The translations under genes and the position numbers were made by a program. 8,354 nucleotides of DNA from assembly GCA_030606095.1 (NCBI GenBank), contig JAUWHC010000090.1, positions 1-8,354 on the forward strand, written 5' to 3'. Positions within the stretch are counted from its first letter, which is position 1, and each line of letters starts with the position of its first letter. This DNA comes from Promethearchaeota archaeon. GTDB lineage: Archaea; Asgardarchaeota; Lokiarchaeia; Sigyniarchaeales; SOKP01. Below are positions 1 to 6,859 of this stretch, piece after piece. The notes under the pieces are model-generated. The model saw only the letters and a program-made list of their open reading frames with translations. It searched no databases and was not told the DNA's origin.

Positions 1-33
1 GAAATACTACCAGAAGATTTTATGGGATTTTAA
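1..33 (+). CDS. 3' end of an upstream gene (tail only)
   Basis: Frame 1 is open from the window edge and reads EILPEDFMGF before a TAA at 31-33. The other two plus frames are also open for a short way, with stops at 36-38 and 44-46, so the frame is not certain. Eleven codons are too few to identify a product. The next gene starts 27 nt later on the same strand, so this is probably the preceding member of the operon. In bacterial relatives of this locus that place is often taken by a SWIM zinc-finger protein, but nothing visible here tests that. Confidence 0.4.
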   Translation, partial: EILPEDFMGF

Positions 34-45
34 ATTAGAAAGATA

Positions 46-59
46 GAAGATCGAAGATC
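46..59 (+). repeat. Two tandem copies of GAAGATC just before a start codon
   Basis: GAAGATC occurs at 46-52 and again at 53-59 and ends one base before the ATG at 61. It lies in the only spacer between the upstream tail and the 113-aa gene, where a ribosome-binding site would be expected, yet no GGAG or GGTG core is present. Two copies are too few for a slippage switch to be claimed. It may only be local sequence drift. Confidence 0.35.
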
Positions 60-60
60 G

Positions 61-402
61 ATGTCGTTCTATAATACAGAAGATATTTTTTCAATTTTTA
101 ACACAATAAAGCCCAAATTAAACGATATATTGATCAAGGGAATCGAAAGCATTAGCAGAGAGAATTACTCGGAGATGTCCGAGTTAAAGCAACAATTAGA
201 AGATATGAAGTTAATTACTTTAAATAAGAAGTTAGATTCTTTTTTAGCTAAAGTGGATCAACTTCTACTAGGTACAATAACTAAAGAATTGAAAAAGGAG
301 TTGGCGGTAAACACGCTACAAATAATAACAATTATCAGAATGTTTGAAAGAATTATGACTCTTGAAATGATAAAGAGTGATTTAGGAAAAGAAAATAAGT
401 AA
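61..402 (+). CDS. Small all-helical protein, first complete gene of the MoxR/DUF5682/VWA operon
   Basis: I do not recognise this 113-aa protein. The predicted product is charged and leucine/isoleucine-rich with heptad-like spacing, which suggests three or four amphipathic helices. It has no signal peptide, membrane segment, cysteine or obvious catalytic motif, so it is probably a cytoplasmic partner or scaffold. Residues 27-69 can be laid without gaps against residues 23-65 of the next gene product. Both begin G-[IL] and keep two glutamates, a glutamine and the leucine spacing (about 7 identities in 43), so the two may share a helical module. The ATG at 61 is the only good start after the in-frame TAA at 31-33, and no clear Shine-Dalgarno precedes it. 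The stop lies one base before the next ATG, so the two genes are very likely cotranscribed and translationally coupled. It is a real gene by position and coding character, but its function is unknown. Confidence 0.78.
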   Translation: MSFYNTEDIFSIFNTIKPKLNDILIKGIESISRENYSEMSELKQQLEDMKLITLNKKLDSFLAKVDQLLLGTITKELKKELAVNTLQIITIIRMFERIMTLEMIKSDLGKENK

Positions 403-403
403 A

Positions 404-1546
404 ATGAAAATTCAAATAGAGAACGTCTCGAAGCAGATAAAAGATTTCTGCGAAAGTTTAGTATTTAACGGGTTAAATTTAGTTACACAAGAGAGCATAA
501 GAGAAATTGAATTCTTTCTACAAAACGCGTCGCAATTAGAAGCGTACAGATTAGCAATCTCATTACGATATTTACACGTTGAGTTAAAAAGGTTTTTGGA
601 GAATAGTCCGGCATTTAATACTGAACGATACGTATTTTTTCTTTGTAATTGCTGGCTTCACAGTCGTGCGTTCATATCCTTCGCTCAAACTAAAGAAGAG
701 GACGTGGAATTTTACAAAAGTCTAATGGGTATAATATCAGAAACTGAAATAATGAGTAAACTAATATTACGGTTAATTGGAATTGAAAAAGTACGTTTAG
801 AAGGAACTATGATGGGTTTAGTGTTTTATTTTATATCATTATACGGAAGTACCAGAGGAGAAATATTGAAATGGAACTTAATGTTCCCGCACAAAAAAGG
901 AAACATAAATCCTAGCGTTGTGCTCCAACTTACTTTACCCAATTCTGAGCCTCCATGTACAGTAGACAAAATTATTTCAAATTATCTTGAAATAGAAAAC
1001 ATACCATGCGCTATTAAGGAGGGAAATATTTTTTTAAAAGATAGTCCTGACATAAAAGTATTTATTGACGAAACTCCCGAAGATATTTTTTCTTCGAAAT
1101 TGGAAAAGTTTTATTTCGACTCAGATGAAATATATAAACGAATTACGCAAGATTATGAGGTTACTCCTTTTGATCTGCCCGCAAACTTTTTGGACTATTT
1201 ATTCATTAAGCATGTAAAAATTAAAGGAGTTACTTTAGAAGGAAAGAATGAAACAAATACTCCTATTAATGTATATACAATAGACCACGAGAAGGATTAT
1301 TGCTTATTTATTAGAATTCCAGATAAACTAATAAATCAAGATTTAATACGAAAAATAAACGATTGTTTGGATAAATCTAATCTTATTGATGGTCTATTTT
1401 GTAAATTAATTTTAGAAAGAGGGCAACTTGGTTTATACCCTCTTAGCGTTATGGAAAATAATAAAATTAAATTTCCGAATATTTCAGAAGTTCATACTCT
1501 TGATAATAGAGAATTTTTAAAAAAAATGTATAAAATAACTAAATAA
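404..1546 (+). CDS. Unrecognised 380-aa protein preceding the MoxR gene
   Basis: I cannot name this protein. Residues 1-125 look helical, with a core at about 46-90 (LEAYRLA, LHVELKRFL, ERYVFFLCNCWLHSRAF). From about 126 it becomes mixed alpha/beta, with strand-like stretches near 128-165 and 270-306. The short motif V-x-L-E-G occurs in both (130-134 and 276-280), perhaps an internal duplication. There is no signal peptide or convincing membrane helix. C81, C83 and H86 are close together but do not make a SWIM finger or zinc ribbon. From memory, bacterial MoxR/DUF5682 loci often carry an uncharacterised protein of similar size at this place with a similar helical N-terminus, but I cannot confirm homology. 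The ATG at 404 follows the previous stop by one base. An AGGA at 384-387 is too distant to be a good ribosome-binding site, so translational coupling is likely. A role as adaptor or client receptor of the AAA+ machine is inference from position only. Confidence 0.88.
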   Translation: MKIQIENVSKQIKDFCESLVFNGLNLVTQESIREIEFFLQNASQLEAYRLAISLRYLHVELKRFLENSPAFNTERYVFFLCNCWLHSRAFISFAQTKEEDVEFYKSLMGIISETEIMSKLILRLIGIEKVRLEGTMMGLVFYFISLYGSTRGEILKWNLMFPHKKGNINPSVVLQLTLPNSEPPCTVDKIISNYLEIENIPCAIKEGNIFLKDSPDIKVFIDETPEDIFSSKLEKFYFDSDEIYKRITQDYEVTPFDLPANFLDYLFIKHVKIKGVTLEGKNETNTPINVYTIDHEKDYCLFIRIPDKLINQDLIRKINDCLDKSNLIDGLFCKLILERGQLGLYPLSVMENNKIKFPNISEVHTLDNREFLKKMYKITK

Positions 1547-1557
1547 AAAATTTAAAA

Positions 1558-1563
1558 AAGTGA
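1558..1563 (+). promoter_or_regulatory. Probable ribosome-binding site AAGTGA that decides the MoxR start
   Basis: The GTG at 1560 is itself a possible start codon, giving a product three residues longer. The GTGA at 1560-1563 also matches the GGTGA-type Shine-Dalgarno complementary to a typical 16S 3' end, and sits 5 nt before the ATG at 1569. Reading it as a ribosome-binding site makes the ATG the better start. Confidence 0.45.
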
Positions 1564-1568
1564 AAATT

Positions 1569-2867
1569 ATGGCAAAGAAAAAAGCTCCGCAGAAGAAAGC
1601 TAGTTCTGCGAAGACAGTACCTAAAAAGAGTCCTGCGGCGAAAAAGCAACCAAAAACAACAACAACCCAAAAAACTCCTGCAAAATCGGTAGCCGTTAAG
1701 AAAACCGCTATGATCTCTTTAGGAGCGGATAAAAAGCGAGATGAAACTAAAGACATAAAAATTCGGTTTCCCGCAGAAGAATTATATAAAGAGGAATTAA
1801 TGACATTGATACAAAATGATACATATCCAAAACCACCAAATTGGTTATTATCGCCGAAAATGGTTGAATTGTTTATTGCTGGTTCTGACGAAGAGTTTAC
1901 CTTAAAAAAGAATAGCAGTCAAAAAAAAGTAAAAATTACCACGAAATTTTTTGGCGATTCCAATTTGATCCAAAAATCAATCGTAACTTTAGCGAGCGAA
2001 CGAGCGCTAATGCTCATTGGAGAACCTGGTACGGCAAAGTCTTGGCTCTCAGAGCATCTTTCCGCGGCGATCTGCGGGACGAGCACATATTTAATACAAG
2101 GAACTGCTGGCACTACAGAGGACCAGATTAGGTACTCGTGGAATTACGCGCTTCTTGTTTCGGAGGGTCCTAGCCCTGAAGCCTTAGTACCTTCTCCCAC
2201 AATTAACTCAATGAGAGAGGGAAAAATACTTAGATTTGAAGAATTAACTCGATGCCCCCAAGAGATCCAAGATAGTATGATCTCTATTTTGTCTGAAAAA
2301 GTAATTCCCATTCCTGAGTTAGGATCGGAGTATTTAATCTTTGGGGTCCCGGGATTCAATATAATCGCTACTGCAAACGATCGAGATAGAGGCGTAAACG
2401 AAATGAGCGCTGCCTTGAAACGGCGATTCAATTTCATCTATATTCCTATAATTCAAGACAAAAAACTGGAACGAAAAATCGTTATGCAAAGAACGAATGA
2501 TTTGCTTTCGAAAATTGGGTTCAAAATACAAATTCCAGACGATACGTTAGATCTTCTAATTACGGTATTTCAAGAATTAAGAACCGGACGAAGCACAAGA
2601 GGTGGGAGGTTTACACCGATCTCAACCGTCATGTCAACATCCGAGGAAATCTCGTTATTAGTTGATAGTGCGATTCATGCTAAATATTTTGGAAAGGAAA
2701 AGGTGGAACCGAAACATATCGCAATGAATATCATTAATTCAGTTGTAAAAGACGATAAAGAAAATCTCTCAAAATTAAGGGAGTATTTTAACATAGTTGT
2801 TCGGAGCAAACGTTCTCAATCATCTACTTGGAGTGATTTTGGTGATGCTTTTAATAAATTTATTTAA
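1569..2867 (+). CDS. MoxR-family AAA+ ATPase of the DUF5682 locus, with a lysine-rich N-terminal tail
   Basis: This is a cytoplasmic AAA+ ATPase of 432 aa, expected to form a ring that uses ATP to remodel a client together with a VWA partner. Walker A is GEPGTAKS at 151-158 with K157. The Walker B region is ILRFEEL with E224-E225, so Glu replaces the usual Asp. As I recall, FEE is typical of MoxR proteins from this locus. Sensor 1 is N270 in ATAND, the arginine finger region is KRRF with R285-R286, and a conserved MSTSEEIS segment lies at 355-362. Upstream of the core, NWLLSPKMVELF (91-102) is also family-like. The first 46 residues are unusual: about 15 lysines, many Ala, Thr and Pro, and no acidic residue, so this is a disordered basic tail absent from the core fold. 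The next gene starts 29 nt on. The nearest characterised analogues are NorQ, CbbQ and RavA, but the client is unknown. The family call is firm. Confidence 0.95.
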   Translation: MAKKKAPQKKASSAKTVPKKSPAAKKQPKTTTTQKTPAKSVAVKKTAMISLGADKKRDETKDIKIRFPAEELYKEELMTLIQNDTYPKPPNWLLSPKMVELFIAGSDEEFTLKKNSSQKKVKITTKFFGDSNLIQKSIVTLASERALMLIGEPGTAKSWLSEHLSAAICGTSTYLIQGTAGTTEDQIRYSWNYALLVSEGPSPEALVPSPTINSMREGKILRFEELTRCPQEIQDSMISILSEKVIPIPELGSEYLIFGVPGFNIIATANDRDRGVNEMSAALKRRFNFIYIPIIQDKKLERKIVMQRTNDLLSKIGFKIQIPDDTLDLLITVFQELRTGRSTRGGRFTPISTVMSTSEEISLLVDSAIHAKYFGKEKVEPKHIAMNIINSVVKDDKENLSKLREYFNIVVRSKRSQSSTWSDFGDAFNKFI

Positions 2868-2896
2868 AATTATAAGAAAAATATAAGAAAGCAAAC
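2865..2896 (+). promoter_or_regulatory. AT-rich spacer with TATAAGAAA repeated, possible internal promoter
   Basis: The longest gap inside the operon contains TATAAGAAA at 2871-2879 and again at 2882-2890, 11 bp apart. If the first copy served as an archaeal TATA box, transcription would begin about 25 nt later, at or near the ATG at 2897, giving a leaderless DUF5682 message. This fits the lack of a Shine-Dalgarno motif before that ATG. Equally, any A/T-only spacer can mimic a TATA box, so the evidence is weak. Confidence 0.25.
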
Positions 2897-5374
2897 ATGA
2901 GTAGTAATAGCCTAAACGCCTCAAATTTGAAGAATGTATTATTTGAGATATGTAATCAACTTCAGATAGATACATCGGTAATTAACGATCAAGTTTTAAA
3001 AGTAAAACAAGCCGACATTAAGTATCTTCCAATACGTCATCATTCACCTGGTTCCACCATTTTAATTAAAAAATGGATTGAGATGTATAAACCAAAATTA
3101 GTCCTAATTGAAGGGCCCTCATTTGCAGATAATTTGATAAAATTTATCGTTGAGAAAGATACCCTCCCCCCTATAGCGATTCTTTCTATGTTTGCAGATG
3201 TAAATAATAAGCTTGGTTTAAATGGGATTTTTAGTCCGGATATATCTGTTCCCGCAAGATTTGAAGTTTTTTATCCGTTTGTTTCTTATTCTCCCGAGCT
3301 TGTTGCGCTTAGTGAATGTTTAACCCGTAAAATACCCGTCCACTTCATAGATTTACCGCTTACTGGGTTAATATCCTTCTATATTAAAGAGAGTAAAAAC
3401 AAGGATTTGAGTTCTTTTGTAGCTCAAGAAGAGACGATATATGCCCTTAGTTCTTTTTACAAAAAGTTTGTCCAAGTGTTTGAATTTGATAATTTCAATG
3501 AAACATGGGAGACAATTTTTGAGATTGGTGCTCTTAAAGCTAACATAAAGCAGTTAAGAGAAAGTATTTTGTTTTTTTGTTCTTGCATACGTCAAACGAT
3601 CGACCAAAATTTGTTAAAAATAGATGGTACAATGGCAAGAGAATCTTACATGAAATATCAAATTGAAAATTACATTAAAAAGCATAATGTTGATAGAAAA
3701 GACGTATTAGTGATAACAGGAGGAATTCATTCGATAGTTCTCCCAGATACTTCGCCAAAAAATATTACATTTCCTAAAAAAGGAGTAATTAATTCATTAA
3801 TTCCCTTCTCATATTTTAGAATAAGTGAGCAATCGGGATATAGGTCCGGTAATCAAGCCCCGCAATTCTACGATACGATTTGGAACAAATGCGAGCAAAA
3901 GATTGATAATCCCTATGAAATTACTTCTTTAGAAATAATTACCGATATTTTTAAAGCTGCACGTCAAGAAGGTCACTTGATATCCATTTCCGATTCAATT
4001 AATGCCTTTCAAGGTTCAAAACTGTTAGCGATGTTAAGACGTCGTTCTGAACCTGGTCTTAAAGATATCATCGATGCCATCTATATGACTTTAATAAAAG
4101 GTAATCCAGAAATTGAAGGGAAATATTTGGAAAATTACATCTATAGCAAAACCATTGGGTATAAAGTTGGTAAAATAACAAAAAAGCTTGGGAGATTGCC
4201 GCTTCAAAATGACTTCTACCTCCAATTAGAATCTCTGGGAATAAATCTTGAGGAAAAATCAGAAGAAATAAGCTTAAATCTTCGCGAAGATAAAGATATT
4301 TTAATTTCTCAATTATTTTGGAGAATAAAATTTTTAGGTATAAACTTTCTTGAGAGAGTTTCTGGTCCAGACGTATTAAATGGGGTTACAGGAATATTCA
4401 CCGAAACCTGGAGTTTACATTGGATCCCTAAAATAGACTTGAAGCTTGTTGAGCTAAGCGCTTATGGTTCAACAGTTGAAGAAGCAAGTAATAACAAACT
4501 AATCGAAGAACTCAAAGAAAACCTCAAAAATTTCGAAAAAGTCACCAGTTTATTATTCGAATCCATCTTGATGGGGTTTTCAGACCAATTCCAAAAATTA
4601 TACGCAGAATGTTTAAATTCAATTGAAGAAGACAATCGTTTTTTAAGCCTTTCAGGTGGTTTTTTCAACTTGATTATGCTCTATCGGTATTTATCGATGA
4701 TGGAAGCACAAAAACATAATCTATCTCTAATGACAAAAATTATTCATCGGTGTTATTATTCGTGCTGTTATGCAATTCCTAATTATGCAAATCCCCCACA
4801 ACAAGATGAAGAGAAATTCATAATTGCAATTAAAAAGTTAGCAAATACGATAAGTTCAATGAACGAAATTGAGCTCGATTTAAATGCGTTCATTGAGAGC
4901 ATTAATTCAATCGTAGACTACACCAATAACGAGTTCATAAAAGGTGGAAATTTAGGAATTCTATATTTAATGAATAGGGTATCTATCTCTGATATTAAAG
5001 ATAGAGTTCTTGATTATGCCAATAGTGTAGATTCTGTAAAGGTTAAAATAGGAGATTTAATTCGAGGGATCATTTATGTGTGTCAAGCAAAAATATTATT
5101 TAACAAAGACATCGTCCAATTACTTTCCGAAGTTGTTGGGAGCGTTGAATGGGATATTTTTACTGCGATCCTACCTGCAATGAGAAAATCATTTTCAGAG
5201 CTCGAACCAAGAGAGTACGAAATATTTGTTGAGAAACTTGCTGAATTTTACGGTTTAAAGGAGACAAAACTTAAAGAAATAAGAGAAGATATAGAAGAAG
5301 ATATCCTTACTTTTTTCAAATCTATTGATAAAAAAGTTAAAGATATTTTTGAGTTATGGTTTGGAGAGGTGTAA
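2897..5374 (+). CDS. DUF5682 family protein, putative TraB/TIKI/EreA-like hydrolase
   Basis: This 825-aa protein is the signature component of the MoxR/DUF5682/VWA module. Several family landmarks are visible: RHHSPGS at 47-53, LIEGPSFAD with E72-G73-P74, TGGIHS with the GxxH motif at 275-278, RRRSEPGLKD from 381, a RIKFLGINF segment, and GIFTETWSLHW at 499-509 followed by AYGSTVEEA. An N-terminal His/Arg motif, a central Glu in EGP and a later GxxH recall the arrangement in TraB/TIKI and EreA/ChaN-like proteins, some of which are metal-dependent hydrolases. That link is my inference. The last 250 or so residues appear helical and have no recognised motif. No signal peptide or membrane helix is seen, so it is probably cytoplasmic. 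The ATG at 2897 lacks a clear Shine-Dalgarno. Its stop lies 7 nt before the VWA start, and the VWA ribosome-binding site sits inside its last codons. The biological substrate is unknown. The family assignment is confident; enzymatic activity is not. Confidence 0.93.
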   Translation: MSSNSLNASNLKNVLFEICNQLQIDTSVINDQVLKVKQADIKYLPIRHHSPGSTILIKKWIEMYKPKLVLIEGPSFADNLIKFIVEKDTLPPIAILSMFADVNNKLGLNGIFSPDISVPARFEVFYPFVSYSPELVALSECLTRKIPVHFIDLPLTGLISFYIKESKNKDLSSFVAQEETIYALSSFYKKFVQVFEFDNFNETWETIFEIGALKANIKQLRESILFFCSCIRQTIDQNLLKIDGTMARESYMKYQIENYIKKHNVDRKDVLVITGGIHSIVLPDTSPKNITFPKKGVINSLIPFSYFRISEQSGYRSGNQAPQFYDTIWNKCEQKIDNPYEITSLEIITDIFKAARQEGHLISISDSINAFQGSKLLAMLRRRSEPGLKDIIDAIYMTLIKGNPEIEGKYLENYIYSKTIGYKVGKITKKLGRLPLQNDFYLQLESLGINLEEKSEEISLNLREDKDILISQLFWRIKFLGINFLERVSGPDVLNGVTGIFTETWSLHWIPKIDLKLVELSAYGSTVEEASNNKLIEELKENLKNFEKVTSLLFESILMGFSDQFQKLYAECLNSIEEDNRFLSLSGGFFNLIMLYRYLSMMEAQKHNLSLMTKIIHRCYYSCCYAIPNYANPPQQDEEKFIIAIKKLANTISSMNEIELDLNAFIESINSIVDYTNNEFIKGGNLGILYLMNRVSISDIKDRVLDYANSVDSVKVKIGDLIRGIIYVCQAKILFNKDIVQLLSEVVGSVEWDIFTAILPAMRKSFSELEPREYEIFVEKLAEFYGLKETKLKEIREDIEEDILTFFKSIDKKVKDIFELWFGEV
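5363..5371 (+). promoter_or_regulatory. Strong ribosome-binding site GGAGAGGTG, fixes a TTG start for the VWA gene
   Basis: GGAGAGGTG is the best Shine-Dalgarno match in the window. It lies within the last codons of the DUF5682 gene, whose TAA is at 5372-5374. An in-frame TTG follows at 5382, 10 nt after the motif. This selects the TTG at 5382 over the in-frame TTG at 5325, which would overlap the upstream gene by 50 nt and has no ribosome-binding site. The placement implies translational coupling of VWA to DUF5682. Confidence 0.65.
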
Positions 5375-5381
5375 AGAAAAA

Positions 5382-6773
5382 TTGGTTTCAGATCAACTAT
5401 TTGCTAACGATAATGTAAATGATCTTTCTGAAAATAAGAAAGCTGTTATTGATAGATGGCGGTTAATTTTAGGTAAAAAAGCAGAAGACCACCAGATAAA
5501 TTTTAGTTCACCCGGTTCGTCAGGCTTAGCAGGTCAAAGTAGTTCGGGGCAATCCAACATACAAGGAAAGTCCGGCTCCAGAACACAACAAAGATCTGGC
5601 CAAGAAAAGAAGCAAGCGCAACCCCGCACTATTGCTAAAAGAACAACTAAAGTAGGAAAGGAAATAGAACGTAAAGAAGAGGAATCCCAGACTATCTCTC
5701 AACTAGGATCTAAACGCTCAGGTGATCAACCTGCATCGCAAACTCCACAGCCAACTATCTTAAAGCAGATCGATAATACCCTAAACTTCGTTTATGAGCC
5801 ACGGAAGAAGAAAAGAGGTGCTGATTTAAGCTCAAGTAGACTTTCAATTCCAAAATGGATTGAAAACGTTAAAAATTTCTTTCCAAAACAGACCAAAGAA
5901 GTGCTCGAAAAAGATTTAATCGAACGATCTGACTTAAAAGATATCATTAAAAATCCTGAATTATTTGAAAAAGTAGAACCTAGCCTTGAAATGGTTAAAG
6001 TTATAATAGGGCTTAAACACATGCTCCCGGAGAATATTAAAAATGTCGCGCGAAAAATCGTGAAGAAAGTAGTTGATGCGCTTAAAGGCAAGTTAAAACA
6101 AGAAGTTGAAAGACATATAGTTGGAGCAATTAAGAGAGATAAACATACTCCTATTAAAGTGTTTAGAAATATTGATTGGAAACAAAGTATCCAAAAAAAT
6201 TTAAAGCATTACGATCTTAACATAAAAAAATTGATAATGGCCGAACCGCGCTTTTTTAGCGCTGAAAGAAGGAAAAAACCGTGGCAAATTATTGTTTTAA
6301 TCGATGAAAGTGGCTCTATGACAGATTCGGTTATCTATTCAATAGTTATGGCCTCAATTTTTTCAAGCTTACCTTCTGTTCATACAAACCTCATTATATT
6401 CGACACTCAAGTTGTTGATCTTTCTAGTAAATTGGATGACCCCGTCGATATTCTAATGTCCGTTCAACTGGGAGGGGGAACTGACATTACCAGGGCAGTA
6501 AGATATGGACAGTCGCTAATTAAAAAACCCAAAAAAGCAATTATGGTCATCATCAGCGATTTTTATGAGGGGAGAAATTATAGAGATTTAACGAAGGCAT
6601 TAAAACATGTACTAGAAGGTCAAACAAAAATCTTAGGTATCGCTGCTCTTGGTTATGATAGTGAACCTATGTATGATCGTAGGTATGCAAAAGAAATGAA
6701 TGGAATGGGCATTGATGTACTTGCTTGTACGCCGCAAAATCTTCCAGAAATCATTGCCAAACTAATGAAATAA
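5382..6773 (+). CDS. VWA-domain protein, partner of the MoxR ATPase
   Basis: This 463-aa protein (from the TTG at 5382) ends in a von Willebrand factor A domain with a complete metal-binding MIDAS: D308-x-S310-x-S312 in LIDESGSM, T367 in GGGTDIT, and D393 in IISDF. It should bind Mg2+ or Mn2+ and dock to the AAA+ ring or to a client, as NorD, CbbO and ViaA do. The N-terminus carries RWRLILG at 25-31, a feature I associate with VWA proteins of DUF5682 loci, which supports the chosen start. Residues about 40-125 are a low-complexity Ser/Gly/Gln/Lys linker, surely disordered. Residues about 155-260 are helical and charged (NFFPKQTKEVLEKDLIER onward) and match the conserved pre-VWA region of the family. 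No signal peptide or membrane segment is seen. A start at 5325 is less likely because it overlaps the previous gene and lacks a ribosome-binding site. It is the last gene of the operon, followed by a T-tract. Confidence 0.94.
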   Translation: MVSDQLFANDNVNDLSENKKAVIDRWRLILGKKAEDHQINFSSPGSSGLAGQSSSGQSNIQGKSGSRTQQRSGQEKKQAQPRTIAKRTTKVGKEIERKEEESQTISQLGSKRSGDQPASQTPQPTILKQIDNTLNFVYEPRKKKRGADLSSSRLSIPKWIENVKNFFPKQTKEVLEKDLIERSDLKDIIKNPELFEKVEPSLEMVKVIIGLKHMLPENIKNVARKIVKKVVDALKGKLKQEVERHIVGAIKRDKHTPIKVFRNIDWKQSIQKNLKHYDLNIKKLIMAEPRFFSAERRKKPWQIIVLIDESGSMTDSVIYSIVMASIFSSLPSVHTNLIIFDTQVVDLSSKLDDPVDILMSVQLGGGTDITRAVRYGQSLIKKPKKAIMVIISDFYEGRNYRDLTKALKHVLEGQTKILGIAALGYDSEPMYDRRYAKEMNGMGIDVLACTPQNLPEIIAKLMK

Positions 6774-6784
6774 TCAGTCAAGTC

Positions 6785-6790
6785 TTTTTT
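6785..6790 (+). terminator. T6 tract ending the MoxR/DUF5682/VWA operon
   Basis: Six T residues begin 12 nt after the VWA stop codon, with no stable GC stem before them. A bare oligo-U end is the usual archaeal intrinsic terminator form. It is short, so some readthrough into the convergent gene is possible. Confidence 0.45.
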
Positions 6791-6851
6791 ATGGAGAAAT
6801 CTGTAATATTTTACTGTAATAAGAGCCGTTACTAAGTTTTGAAATCGTTAT

Positions 6852-6859
6852 AAAAAAAA
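6852..6859 (-). terminator. T8 tract (minus strand) ending the helicase gene
   Basis: Eight A residues on the plus strand give U8 in the helicase transcript, starting about 20 nt past its stop codon at 6879-6881. No GC-rich hairpin precedes it, again in the archaeal style. The weak CTTTAAAG palindrome at 6863-6870 lies just upstream in the transcript direction. Confidence 0.5.

Noticed and set aside
644..661. CNCWLH in the 380-aa protein as a SWIM zinc finger
   Set aside because: SWIM needs CxC followed at a distance by CxH. Here only C81, C83 and H86 are present, within a hydrophobic helix-like stretch.
61..1546. The small gene plus larger gene pair as a toxin-antitoxin module
   Set aside because: The 1-nt spacing is typical of any operon. 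The larger protein has no toxin motif, and the pair sits upstream of a recognised MoxR/DUF5682/VWA core.
1517..1756. Minus-strand ORF of 79 aa rich in Phe, Val and Ala that looks like a membrane protein
   Set aside because: It is the antisense reading of the lysine-rich MoxR tail (AAA/AAG become TTT/CTT). It overlaps two well-supported genes and has no ribosome-binding site.
1919..2531. Several minus-strand ORFs of 64-97 aa opposite the MoxR gene
   Set aside because: They overlap the conserved Walker A to arginine-finger region on the other strand, show no family motifs, and are chance open frames.
5325..5381. Upstream TTG start for the VWA gene giving 19 extra residues
   Set aside because: It would overlap the DUF5682 gene by 50 nt and lacks a ribosome-binding site, whereas the TTG at 5382 follows GGAGAGGTG and gives a family-like N-terminus.
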